From NCBI RefSeq assembly GCF_022581195.2, contig NC_061463.1:3534001-3598000 (forward strand): a stretch of DNA of 64,000 nucleotides. Reading direction: 5' to 3'. The number at the start of each line of letters is the position of its first letter. The first letter of the stretch is position 1. The position numbers and the translations under genes are program-made. Below are positions 35,690 through 48,600 of the stretch, piece by piece. Origin of the DNA: Helicoverpa zea (taxonomy: Eukaryota > Arthropoda > Insecta > Lepidoptera > Noctuidae). Below the pieces are notes generated by a model that saw only the letters and a list, made by a program, of their open reading frames with translations, had not been told where the DNA came from and did not search any database.

Positions 35690-38359
35690 TACAGGGTGTT
35701 TGGCGCATGGACCGACAAAAATTTTTGGGGGATTCGTGAGGCCATGTACTAGTTTTCACTCATAGACCCAATGTCCTATATGTCACTGTATTCGAGATAC
35801 GATTTTTTTTGTTTGTTTTTAAAAATTACCGGAACTATCACCTTTAAAACGCTATAACTTTTCAGTCTGTTGTCGAATTTACACCAAATCACTTTCATTG
35901 CGTTCTCTGATGTATTATTATTCCAAATAAAACATAAATTCATAGCACTAGATGGAAAAAAAATACTTGTTGAGCTTCCAAACTCTTAAAAATGAAAAAA
36001 CGTATGAAAAATGTCAAATTCAAAATTAATTATAAAAAAAAGTAAAAGCTTTTATGAACTTCGTTTAATAAAAAAAAATTGCCTACTTAATACCCTTTCC
36101 AACGATATGCCACATGGGTGTGAAATCATTAATAATGTCGTCAAAATCAGAGCAGGAACGAACACGCACTCTAACGTCTCTAACAACGAACCCGTTTGAT
36201 AGAACAATGGTAAGCAGGTAATTGGCAGGTAAACTGCCTGTCTCTTTCTTACGCATGAAAAATATCTCTTGTCTTTGTCTATCATTGGGTTGGAGTTTGT
36301 TATGTGATCCTTGTTTAGTCGAGATTTGACTATCTCTGCTATCGGAAGTGTCCGTGTATTTCACGTTTTCCTATTTCGTTGTTTTTTGTTAAAGTTTGTT
36401 TTTGTTAAGTTTTGTTTGTTGAACTTTTCTGTTAAACTGTTGGTGTATTCACCGTGCTTGTTACAATGCCTAACTTCAGCAACGAAGAGTATGCTGACAT
36501 GTTGTTGGCATATGGCAGCGCTAATTGTAACGCTCGTGAAGCGCGTAGAATTTACCAGCAGCGTTATCCTAACCGGCGTATACCACACCACGAGACGTTT
36601 GCTACAACCTATCGACGTCTGAGGGAGACTGGAAACATAAATTTCCAAGAGCCTCGCGTTAATGTGAGGCAACATAATGTTGTAATTGATGAAAGCATTT
36701 TGCAAGCTTTTGATGAGGATCCAACGACAAGTATTCGAGTTGTAGCTGAAAGACTTCACTTGTCGGTTTGGAAAGTTTGGTCAGTTCTTCGGGAAAATGG
36801 AAAGCATGCGTATCACTACACTTCTGTTCAAGGTACGTTAAGTACTTTATTTATTTTATCAGGCGAAATCGTAAAACTAAATTTTGAACCAGTTATCTTC
36901 GACCTTATTGTGCTGAAATTTTGCACCCAAAAAACTTGTATTTTAAAATGGTTTTAACCATACACTTATTTTAAACGTTTACAAATATCCTTGTAGCTTT
37001 ACTGGTTCGTTTTTCAAATAAATACCTAGTAACTTTTATTTTTTCTAATTTTATCTTTTAAATTTATGTTAGTTTTTGCCATTCAAAAAGTGAATTTTTA
37101 CCAGTCTTTAATGGATTGTTCTAGGTCTCATAGATGATGATCACAGGAGACGGCTCGATTTTTGCCGATTTATGATGCATACGGACGTAGATGATACAAA
37201 TTTTTTAAAAAGAATTTTGTGGACTGATGAATCCAATTTTAATCACGAGGGAATTGTGAATCTCCACAACCTTCACCATTGGGCGCAAAAAAGACAAAAT
37301 CCCCGCAAGAAAAGACAAAGTTCCTTTCAAACTAAGTTTAGTGTAAACGTTTGGGCGGGGGTTATTGGAAGACACCTGATCGGTCCACATTTCTTACCAG
37401 AGCGCCTGACCGGAGAAAATTATTTGAATTTTTTACTCGAAGATTTACCTGAATTGGTATTACCAGTATTAGATGGAGAACCAATTATTTTCCAAAATGA
37501 TGGCTGTCCAGCACATTACCAGCGAGACGTGCGAGAACATTTGGACAACTGTTTTCCAAATTCATGGATCGGAAGAGGCGGCCCAATTCCTTGGCCTGCA
37601 CGTTCACCAGACCTGACGCCCTTGGATTTTTATGTCTGGGGCCGTGCAAAAGAAATTGTGTATGCGACTGAAGTACCCACAAGAGAAATTTTAATCGAAA
37701 GAATAAATTGCGCCTTTGAAATTATGAAAGCAGAAATGCGACTGAGGACGACGACTGTAGAAATTAGAAAAAGATGCCGTGCATGCATTCGCAACAGAGG
37801 CAGTCATTTTGAACATAATTTATAACTTAAATTTAATTAAAACATTTTAAAACATTTTTGTGTTTTCATTACCCTGGCACTGGTTAATGTGTACCTTTAG
37901 GTTTGTGACGACATTATTAATGATTTCACACCCATGTGGCATATCGTTGGAAAGGGTATTAAGTAGGCATTTTTTTTTTATTAAATGAAGTTCATAAAAG
38001 CTTTTACTTTTTTTTATAATTAATTTTGAATTTGACATTTTTCATACGTTTTTTCATTTTTAAGACTTTGGAAGCTCAACAAGTATTTTTTTTCCATCTA
38101 GTGCTATGAATTTATGTTTTATTTGGAATAATAATACATCAGAGAACGCAATGAAAGTGATTTGGTGTAAATTCGACAACAGACTGAAAAGTTATAGCGT
38201 TTTAAAGGTGATAGTTCCGGTAATTTTTAAAAACAAACAAAAAAAATCGTATCTCGAATACAGTGACATATAGGACATTGGGTCTATGAGTGAAAACTAG
38301 TACATGGCCTCACGAATCCCCCAAAAAATTGTGTCGGTCCATGCGCCAAACACCCTGTA
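35690..38359. mobile_element. Complete mariner-type DNA transposon with 454-bp inverted repeats
   Basis: Starts TACAGGGTGTTTGGCGCATG at 35690 and ends with its complement at 38359, flanked by TA at 35688-35689 and 38360-38361 (the 2-bp target duplication of Tc1/mariner elements). The arms 35690-36143 and 37906-38359 are each 454 bp and nearly identical. A spliced, intact transposase lies between them, so the element may be autonomous and young. Confidence 0.93.
36466..37825 (+). CDS. IS630/Tc1/mariner-superfamily transposase, DD41D
   Basis: Cuts and pastes its own element in the nucleus. Exons 36466-36832 and 37125-37825 join in phase to give 355 aa without stops. The N-terminal about 120 residues form helix-turn-helix DNA-binding segments (EYADMLLAYGSANCNAREAR; then TSIRVVAERLHLSVWKVW). 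The catalytic core shows D157 in WTDESNF, D248 in FQNDGCPAH and D290 in SPDLTPLDFYVWG, with 41 residues between the second and third Asp. This is the DD41D class, to which the insect rosa group belongs. The 292-bp intron (GTACG to CTAG) is inferred from the phase and from the GLIDDDHRRR sequence it restores; unspliced, the frame stops at 36957. Confidence 0.9.
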
Positions 38360-38361
38360 TA

Positions 38362-41300
38362 CATAGTGCATGCAGTTTTCTAACAAACTATCGATATCGA
38401 TATGATTCTCAAATGTCACTTCAATGTCAATAGAAGTTTGACAGATAAAAATATTCCTCCTTACGCTACATACATATCTACGCCGGCGCCGTATTATGTA
38501 TCTATTCATTTCGTCCTCGCTTTTCAAATCATTGTACATAATGTGCATTCACGGTCAGTGTCGGACCTGTAATTGATCTGTCGTATATAACAATGTTATG
38601 TAGCTCGTTCAACCGGTTACTGTTACATGTTTTGTATTAATTGCACATTTGATTGTGACAAGTCTAGGTTTTTGCATGAATGAATAAAGTTTTAGGACAG
38701 ATAAATGACCCTCAACTTATCACTGTATATTATAAAAGATATCTGTCTGTTTCTTCCCTATAAAGTCAAAAACGACTGTGTGGATTTTCATATAGGTTTT
38801 CACCAATACATATTGTACGCACCTCTATTCTATAAGTAATAAACACGGGATTAAAGTTAAACCAAGTGACAAGAAAGGAATAACATACATTTTCATCGGT
38901 TTAAAGTTGGGTTAACTTTACTTTGTGATTATTTATAAGGGAAGGGGGTTAGTGTATATTAAAAAAAAAACTACTCAATAAGTTGAGCCAATTTTAAGTG
39001 GCATATTTAATATCAGGTTTTTTTTATATAAACGGTATAAATAGTACAATGATTAGAATCAGCCTTAACATGTTAAAATAGAAAAGAGTAGGAAAAGTAG
39101 TGCACGTAGATGAGAACTGAAGTTTAGGTATTTATTTTAAAACTGCTATATTTTTTTACATATTGAGGTTCTGAATTCAGTCGCTTATTTTGCTGATATA
39201 TAATCCTGACAATTAGAGTAAATAAGTAGAATGTTTTTGTATGATACAAGACGACATTTTAATACTGTCGATATGTGACCCAAATAATGTAACATCACTA
39301 TTCAATAAATAATAAAATTACATTAAAGTAATGATGTATCTAAACTTTGCTTTAAGATAAAATGTTTCGTCTTAGTATTAAAATTAATTTAACTTGAAGG
39401 AATCTGCCAATTAATTCTTAAAATAGTTCAGATAAAATGATTGGTATCAAGATGAATATCAATTGAATAACCTGAATGTTTAAATAGAACGTCCATTCAT
39501 AATAGTAATAACTTAATTATTATTTTTAAATTAAGAAAAATATGTGAGTATTAATTTAAAAAGTTTGTTTAATGTATTTATTTTAAAGGCAGATTCCTTT
39601 TGTCATATAATCAACATTAAAAAAAAAACTAAACAATGTGACTTGCCATTGAATCAAAGTGATTATCCCAAAGATAATAATCGTATTGCATTTTAAAACT
39701 TTATTTATGCTAGTTTTAAACTTTTTTAATATTTCGAGTGTAAAAAGAGGTTTAATATAACAAATGTAAATATTCTGTCAATGTGAGTTTCTTTAAATTG
39801 CCATATTGGAATTAGTATTTTTTAACTTATAGAAAGAAAAGAAAAAGAGAGAATATTAATAATAATAATTCAAATATTTAATAAAAATATATTTATAGAA
39901 CAGAATAGGCAGCCATCTTGGTTTTATTAAATGTCATTTTACACTCGATATAAAATAAATTGCGCATTAGCATTCCTTAATAGAATGATCGTGCCATTAA
40001 TATCATTTGTGTGAATGGTTATAATTTCTAATTATAATTATTTATAATACAATAATATTTCATTTTTAATTGGATTGAGAAGTATTGTTACTGTTTTTTT
40101 TAATCAGCTATTGGTAGTATACCTAATCGGCTATATTTTATTTGGATCAAGTCTTAAATTAAAATTCGTTATTTATTTGTATACGTACACTGCCTTTTTT
40201 AAAAGCCAATATGCATTTCTCTGTAATTTTTATTGATAGGTCGTAGAAGTAAATTGAATCTCAATACCTAATTTATAAACGAAAATTCTAGAAGAAATGC
40301 CTGCACAGCTTGCATAGTTATCTGAAATTGTAAGTTTAAGTAATAGTAGTCCTATAATTTTACTTTGTATACAGGTCAAACGCGTAATTATTTATAATTT
40401 TAAAAATACTCGTATTACCGACAACCGTTCGACCAATTACATAAAGCATCTATTTTTACACTAATTACTTAAAGACAATAGCATTCATTTAGTTCTATGC
40501 CATTAATAAATTATTCGTGTGCGATCGAAGGTCTGCATGTGAACAAAAGGAAATTACTTCGCTCGCATCATTGCGTGCGCGCGTAAAATCTGTGACGCGT
40601 GTGACGTCACGGTTCGCGGCGTTTGCGCCGGCTGCCGGCCGATTTCATTGTGGAAAACATGTAAGCTGTTTAAGCATTCAATAAAGGAATTTAGACTTTA
40701 TTTTGTTGATTATAGGAACTGTTTTGAGTTGTACTGGTTGAAAATAAAACCTTATCGTCTCAACGATATAATTTATGAAGGTTTTTTTTTTGTTGAAATG
40801 TTAAAGTTTCAATTAGTACCTATTGCAATAGTTTAATGTTGGCATATTTGAGCTTAAAATCGATAGATTTCTGTTCGATTGAAAACTGTAATTTTGTTCA
40901 AACAAGTAAATTGGGTTAAGTGCAGGCTATTAAATAAACATTACAAAGAAAAGCATTGTTTTTATACCAAATTGTTATTATAGGTAATATTTTATAGATT
41001 TGTGTCAGTGCCATTTGTTGTTATTCTTATATTATGATTCGTATATTATTTATAAGCCTTTTAGTGTGGGCAACACTTTTATAAAATAAAATATAATTAA
41101 TAAACTGCGAATGATGAAAGAAGGTTGACTTCGATATGTAATAGCAATATTTTAATACATTCATTTGTGTTGTGGTTGGTTGTGTTTTTAAACGCACTTA
41201 TTTCAACTTTTATTTCATACTTGGGTCAATCACGTAATCACAACTTTTGTATCGATGTAATTCTAGCTTAAATTTTAACTAATGTAGTATGCAGACAATA
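38362..41300. other. AT-rich gene-poor region
   Basis: No protein gene recognised. A short CG-rich stretch at about 40555-40650 stands out ('gttcgcggcgtttgcgccgg'). Confidence 0.4.
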
Positions 41301-41545
41301 AAATGTCCGTTTTTATGCAAAATGGAACCACTCGACAAATTTCATTTTTTACTTTTTTTGAAGAATACTAATGTAAAAGTGGTCTAAATTCTTATACAAA
41401 ATTTTGATATACCTTCTTTCCAAGGGGGAAATCATGTGGTTCTTTTTTGTATAAGAATTTAGACCACTTTTACGTTAGTATTCTTCAAAAAAAGTAAAAA
41501 ATGAAATTTGTCGAGTGGTTCCATTTTGCCTAAAAACGGACAAAT
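41301..41545. repeat. Foldback element, about 100-bp arms
   Basis: Left arm from 'aaatgtccgtttttatgcaa' through 'ggtctaaattcttatacaaa' (about 41301-41402). Its inverted complement is at about 41445-41545, with about 40 bp between. MITE-like; no coding capacity. Confidence 0.85.
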
Positions 41546-41589
41546 ATTACACGGTGTTCAATAGAAAGAATCGTAACCATATCATGCTT

Positions 41590-41673
41590 TAACTGCTTGT
41601 ATGTCGCTGATTATAAAACAATAGAAAATCAATTGTGCCTCGCGTATATCCGCACTCCGACATACAAAGGGTT
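41590..41673. repeat. Short inverted-end repeat, copy 1
   Basis: About 84 bp: 'taactgcttgtatgtcgctg' to 'gacatacaaagggttaa', with inverted ends of the type AACCGCTTGTATG. A second copy is at 50637-50716. Confidence 0.6.
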
Positions 41674-42016
41674 AATTTAAGTGCCTCCAAAATGTGACAT
41701 CGGGCCTGACCCAATTTTTTTAAACATTATTTATATTTTTGTTTTATGAATGTACTGTAATGTTAAGTAAATTGTATTTTAATAAGAATTGTGGGTTTAG
41801 GGGTTAGCCAAAGACACGCCCACCTTAGGTGTAAAGTCAAATATTGTACCTATATTATATTTATGCGTGCATGCAACTTAGGACAGTATTCGATTGTACG
41901 TGAAGTCGATATTTACAAACAGCATTCGAATACTGGCCGAAAGTACCAAAGAATACTGATAGTGAATTCACTAACATTAAAATGTAACTACTGAATTTAT
42001 GAGTTTTATTTTAAAC

Positions 42017-42180
42017 CCAGTAGTGAGGAGAAGTCTGACCTAACAAAAACCAGTCTAACCGGGTGTAGGTATTGTGTTACCCAGGTACCTGGGTGGAGAT
42101 CAGATAGGCAGTCGCTCCTTGTACTTGTAAAAAAAACTACTGCGAACTGGACTGGAAGCCGTCCTCAACAAAATTAGGAA
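42017..42180. repeat. SINE-like fragment, diverged
   Basis: Contains 'gtctgacctaacaaaaacca', 'gatcagataggcagtcgctc' and 'actggaagccgtcctcaaca'. The last is the opposite strand of the family seen at 10890-10982. Confidence 0.55.
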
Positions 42181-42682
42181 ATGAGTAGACTGATAATAAA
42201 TGGCGGGAAAATAAAGGCATAACCAAAATTAAATCCACTAAACAAATGCACAATCAATAAAGCTCTAATTGCATATTGCAATTGTAAGTTACTTGAGCAA
42301 AATGAAATTCTATTTTCATACTATTTACACCAATACTAGATATTGATAAAGATATTTCTGAGGAAAGTTTAGTAAATACCCAATTTGAATGATGCTGGGT
42401 GGGACGGTAGTGTATATTAAATCTGTCGTAAATATTACATCAACAACCAACTCGTTGAAGAACTTGCTATTTACTTTTGTGTGTGAAGCGGAACGCAATA
42501 GTCAACGTGACACTCGAAACGTCAACTTCAGGCACGTCAACAATCTGCCAAAACTGTCAAAATCAGACAGATTCCCCCAGCGAGTTGTTCAAAACAATAC
42601 GTGTGTACCGATATGTGGCCCTAAAGAAATTCCGTATTTAGGGGCGTATGTGTAGTGAAAATAGTTTAGAAAACTTACAAAC

Positions 42683-45600
42683 ATGGGTACCACAGGCCAA
42701 TCTATCACGCTGGCCAACAGTATTATCGGAGTCGGAATATTGGCTATGCCTTTTTGCTTTCAACAAGTAAGTTTCATTTTTTTTTAAATTTTAAATGTAC
42801 TACATATATCAGGTTTATTTTCGGTAGTAATTTTATTAGTCTATTACCCGTTTAAATTTTAAAAGATTGTCTCGTAAATTCGGCCTAGGATGTAACAAAA
42901 GATAACCTTAGCCTTGGTGAATCCAGTTCAGCAGTTCTAGTAAAAAAAAACTGTTTTGATGACCTTTACCTATCAATCAAGAGTAGATACAGTTCCTAAG
43001 AAATATAATCTTGAGCCTGTTAGGGAAAAAATAATAGTTACTTCTTCTGTATAAAGATATATTTAAATAAGGAAAAGTTATTGCTGAAGCAACTTAAACA
43101 AGTTTCGATAAATTTTCGGTTAATTTTGCTGATAAATTTTGTATTTTTCCCACAGAGATATGTCTATACAGGATACAAGTTAATATTGTATGAATTGGTT
43201 GAGTGATGTTTGAATAAAAAAATATTATTTTCCTATTGTTTTTCTTTCAGTGTGGTGTATTGCTAGCTACTCTCATATTACTGTTTATGGGTCTGGTCTC
43301 AAGATTATGTTGCCACTTCCTTTTGAAATCAGCTCTCCTCGCAAGAAGAAGAAATTTTGAATTTTTGGGTAAAGTATAAACTATACTAATATACTGACTA
43401 CACTATGTTTTAAAAAATCATCAAATTTTGTTTTATTTTTTTTATTGCCAGATAACTTATATCTGAGGTTATGGATTCTTTCAGGTCCTCTATAGTGTCT
43501 GTTGAGTCCTTCTTCTTACTTGTTGCTTTCAAGTGGTTTATCTGTATTGCTTTTGGTCGAGGATTTTTTGTGCTCCCTTCTTTTAGACAGCTACGTACCA
43601 TACGGTGGTTAGTATTAAAATTTAGATGTTGTATTACTCCTGTGTCACTAAATGCTCTCACTTTGTTGGTAATTATGTAGTCGATTTCGTTTCTAGTCTT
43701 TCCGTCCGGGGATATCCAAGTCCACTTGTTTTTAGGATTTTTGCGGTACATGGAATTTAGAAGTCTTAAGTTATACTCAAGTAAAAGTTCAACCAATTTC
43801 TCTCCGTTTTTGCTTCTTTTTCCTCTTCCAAATTTCCCTATTATATTTTCTTCTCCTGGTTGTCGAGCGCCTACTTGAGCGTTGAAGTCGCCCATGAGCA
43901 CTATATTATTTCCCGAGTATTTTTCTATGACTTCTCTCAGCCTGTCGTAAAAGTTTAATATTTCCGTTTTTGTTGCTTGTTCTGTCGGCGAGTATATTTC
44001 GATGACTGTCCACTTTTTGGGATGTTTTGGTAAGTTGAGGTGCAGTAGGGCTACTCTATCCGATATTCCTTCGAATCCTATAATGTGGTTTTTTAGTTTT
44101 ATGTTTACCAAGAACCCCACTCCTCTATGACCTGCGACTTCACCTTTGTGATACATGATATAGTTACCTCTCTCTTCTATTCCCTCTCCCAATCTCCGCA
44201 TTTCGCTTATACCCAGAATGTCCCACTTGATGTTTCCGAGTGCTAACTCTAGCTCTTGTAAACTCTCTGTTGTTCTCAGTGTTCTTGTGTTTAATGTACA
44301 TAGATATAGACTACATTGTTTTTGAGTGTCTTTTTTTGTATTGGTTATAGTAGGTTTTGTTGGAGGGTGTTGGTCGGATTCCCCCACGGTGACCAGCCGG
44401 CTGGGGGGACAGTTTATTAAAGTTTTTCTCATTTTTGTGCTTGTTATTGTTTTTTCATGTTGTTTTATCCGGTCGGAGGGGGCCTCTACTTGTTTTTTGG
44501 CAGCTCCGGCATCGAGTTTGATCCATCACGTGAAACATATGCTAAAATACTTGGTTTAATTACTTCCCTTGCCGAGTTTAGGGATGTCGTTGTTTTAACT
44601 GTACTTTCCGTGTTTAGTTTTTTCTGGGCCGGGGTGCTTGGTGACTTTGTGTTCCCTCTCTTCCTTTTTTCGCGGTTATTGATCTCCGGTTTTTTAACAA
44701 TCAGTTTATCGTACTTTATGAACGCCATGTTTCCAATTTTCCTTTCCTCTTCCACTTGCAGTTGCAGTTGTTTGCGCTTTTCTAATATCTCTTTTGGAAA
44801 GTCTTCCTTGATGTAAATTCCATCTGGCAAGCGAGCTTTGTTCCGTAGAATCAAATGTTTTTTCCACGTAGTTGTGAGAGTGACAACAACAGGTCGAATT
44901 TTATCTTGTTCTTTTTTACCAATTCTATATATATATTACTGATTTCGAAAACTTCAAAATGCACTTCCATTTCCATAATAATGTCTCTTATGCAGTCCAC
45001 TAAGTCTGTTTCAGTTGTTGCTTTTCCTTCTTCTATGCCAAAGAATATAAGATTATTTTTGCGCTTATCCTTATCGACGTTTTTGAGTTTTGACTCTAGT
45101 TCATTTATTTTATTTTTAAGTTGGAAGTTTTCCTCAGTTATTGCTTTTAACTTTTCGTCCAGCACCGCCATGACGTTTTGTGTGACTGAAGTTGTTATAA
45201 GATTTGTTTGTTTGTCTAACTTTTCGTCTAATCATATATAGACTTAAACGAAAAATATAAGAAAATAGAAAATATGCTCAAAAAACATACAGTGATAGAA
45301 AAAGACAAAAGCAAGACAACTTATTTAAGTGAAAAAACTGTAAAATTAATCGAAGATAGAAGAAACTTAACAAAGGACAAGGATAAGAAAAATAAACTTA
45401 AAGAAATCTGTAATCTTAGTAAACAAATTCGCGAGAATATGAGGAAAGACAGGATAAACAGAAGAACCAAAACCCTAGAGGAGCACATCATCAAAACAGG
45501 AGGTACAAGAAAGGCGCTCAAAGAACTCCGAGAAAAGGGAAAAGAATGGATACCAAAAATGAAAGATAAAGAACAGACAACATCTTCCCGCATCGAAATT

Positions 45601-48600
45601 CAAAACATTGCAACTAACTATTACCGATCACTGTATCAAAAACTCAGTTCTGACCAACCACAATCACACCTACCTGATGAAGAACAAGTTATAGAAATAG
45701 ATAGAATCCAAGATACTGAAGTTATACCACAAATACTAAAATGTGAAGTAGAACAGGCTATAAAAAGTCAAAAAATGGAAAAAGCTCCGGGCCCAGACAA
45801 CGTTACGAATGAAATTATGAGAGGAACAATCAATGAACTCAGCCCAATACTAACACGGGTCTTTAACGAGACACTATATACAGGCATCATTCCAAAAAAT
45901 TGGGCAGAATCACATATAATTCTTATACACAAAAAAGGTCCAAAAGACGAAATGGGAAATTACAGACCCATATCCCTTATTTCCAATGTATACAAGGTCT
46001 TTGCTAAAGTAATCCTAAACAGAATATCAAACCGCCTCGATGAAAACCAACCAGTGGAACAGGCGGGATTCAGGAAAGACTTCAGTACAATCGACCATAT
46101 ACATACGATAAAACAGATCATACAAAAATACAATGAATACAACAAGCCCATATACCTGGCCTTTATAGATTACTCCAAGGCATTTGATTGTTTGATACAC
46201 GAACAGGTATGGCTGAGTCTAAGAGAGCAGGGGATCGAACGCACTTACGTAAATATCATCAAAAATATCTACAAAGAAAGCAAGGCTTGTATCAGGCTGG
46301 AATCCACAGGAAACGTTTTTCCCATAGAGAGAGGTGTCAGGCAAGGTGACCCATTATCACCAAAGCTGTTTACAGCAGTGCTTGAGCAAATGTTCAGAAA
46401 ATTGGAATGGGATCATCTGGGGCTGAACATAAACGGGGCACGACTGACTCACCTAAGATTTGCAGATGACATTGTTATATTGGAGGAAGACCCTAAAAAA
46501 CTAGAATACATGATAGAAACCTTAATAAGTAGAAGCAGTGAAGTGGGTCTAGAAATAAACCGCACTAAGACTAAATTGATGACTAATTCAACCCACATAG
46601 ACATAACAGACAATGGACAAAAAATCGAATATGTAGAAGAATATGTATATCTAGGACAGATAATATCGCCAAACGACCAAATGTCAAAGGAAATAGACAA
46701 AAGAATCGCAACTGGGTGGAAAAAGTACTGGGCGCTGAAAGAAGTGATGAAAAGTAAGGAACTGAGCATAAAGATCAAAAAGAAGACTTTTGATACCTGC
46801 ATCTTACCCTGCATCACATACGGCTGCGAAACCTGGGCCCTGACGAAACACCATAGAGAAAAACTAGAAAGATGCCAGAAAGGAATGGAACGAAGCATGC
46901 TAGGGTTAAAGCTAAAAGATAGAGTTAGAAGTGCAGATATACGGAACAAAACCAAACTAACCGACATACTGTCACGCATCGATCAACTTAAATGGAGGTG
47001 GACTGGCCATATGCTAAGATGTAAAAGGGAGAAATGGAGCAAACAGGTGACAGTTTGGTACCCAAGGGATGGATTCAGGAGTAGAGGACGTAAAGCAAGA
47101 AGGTGGGAGGATGACCTAAAACTCACGTTAGGAGCTCACTGGATGAGAGTAGTCACGGACAGGGAACAGTGGAAAGAGTTGGAGGAGGCTTTTGCCGTAA
47201 GGCACACCGAAGTCAGAGACATTCTGTAACTGCATGCATGTAAATAGTTTTCATAATTTTTTAAAGGATAAGTTTACCGTAAGATTTTATTCTTTGTTAC
47301 TTACTTTTAAGTTTTCGGTAATAAAAGGCTATATTATTATTATTATAACTTATATCTGATGTATATGTTTAATGGCTTTTGCATAAAAAAATAGCAAACT
47401 GAAAAATCTGCACCTAAAGACAAAAATAATGCTTTCTCCGGTTAATCAAATATTCTATATTTAAACTCCATTACGTTTTGCAGTCAGTTAGTGGTAATAA
47501 TTTCCTAACAGTTACCTATTTTTTTTATGTTTTAGCTTTCCATGTATTCGGGCAGGCAGGAAAAATAGCTGTAGAAGTTGGCATCATTGGATTTCTGATG
47601 GGAACATGTATAGCTTACTTTGTTGTGGTCGGAGATCTGGGACCACAAATTATTGCTAAGATGTTCAACATTAACCAGAGTGATATACTGAGGTATGTAT
47701 TTAAAGATTAACATTTTTTTCCAGGTGGAACCATGACATTGATTTTGTAGTTGAATTTTTAAGAAGCTTATACTGCATTTCAGTACATAATAATATTTGG
47801 ACCTACCCATTTTGTTAATGTGTTACGTTATGCTACAATCTGTTCTACTTTATATCAATAAAGATTTATTTATAACATGTAACTTGAATGCTCTTTCAAG
47901 CAAAAACTTCTGAATGATTATGATAACATAAGAGGTAGGATAATCTTTATCCTCTGAGATGGATTGCCAGTAGACGGAGGTGACCAGCCACTGCCGAGAT
48001 GTCACGAAAGTCGTCTTTGGTCCTCGTGGCCCCTCTCTAAAAGGCAGAAGACGGCACAAACGCTGAGGTTTTTAGTGGGTGCAAGCCCCGCATAACCTCA
48101 CCGTCTCCCTGGGCGGTGTGTGTATGCGTCAGGCATTTTCCTCAGCTGAAGCAAAAAAAAAATAAAAAAAGGATAATCTTTATCCTGGTGCAGTAACTAA
48201 TTCTCTCTGGATATGTGTGAAACCACAGATGGAAGCTCCCACATGTAATTTAAAATTTTGGTAACATTTATACATTCATAGTACTCGTTCTAAAGTAAAA
48301 CAAAATCTGTTGTAACTGTTTTTAGCTCTTTCTCATTGTCTCCAAAAGTTATTTTGTAAACAGCTGCCTTTTACTATCAGTTACTTTTGCCAAACAGCTG
48401 AAACATGTTTACAATATAATAAAGGAAGAAACATTTTTGCTATTTGATTCGCTTAAAAACTACATTACCATAATTTCTTTTTAAATTATTTTTTGCAAAT
48501 GGCTGTTTGCTTATTTTTGTCCCAGTAACATAGGCTTTTTTTTTATCAAGTTAATTGAAGCTCGAAACACGAAAAATGGCTAATGTAAAAACAAAACATA

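Larger units (their letters stand above)
43467..47345. mobile_element. LINE with inverted 5' half, in SLC38A10 intron 2
   Basis: A 14-bp direct repeat, TAACTTATATCTGA, flanks the insert at 43453-43466 and 47346-47359. From about 45235 rightwards the reverse transcriptase and 3' end run on plus, ending in AATAAA (about 47321) and an ATT-repeat tail. From about 45235 leftwards the same element's ORF1 and endonuclease run on minus and stop at the left target-site repeat. This is the structure produced by twin priming. Domain content suggests an RTE-like or related APE-type LINE (inference). Confidence 0.9.

Noticed and set aside
36011..36199. Open frame in the left arm of the mariner-type element (also at 37847-38038 on minus)
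   Set aside because: The two frames are the same arm sequence in inverse; products of the inverted repeat, not genes.
42389..42655. 88-aa frame just upstream of SLC38A10
   Set aside because: Separated from the transporter start by a stop, not in its frame, no membrane or known domain; likely 5' flank.
46449..46979. 176-aa minus-strand frame
   Set aside because: Shadow of the reverse-transcriptase frame, whose conserved motifs are clear.
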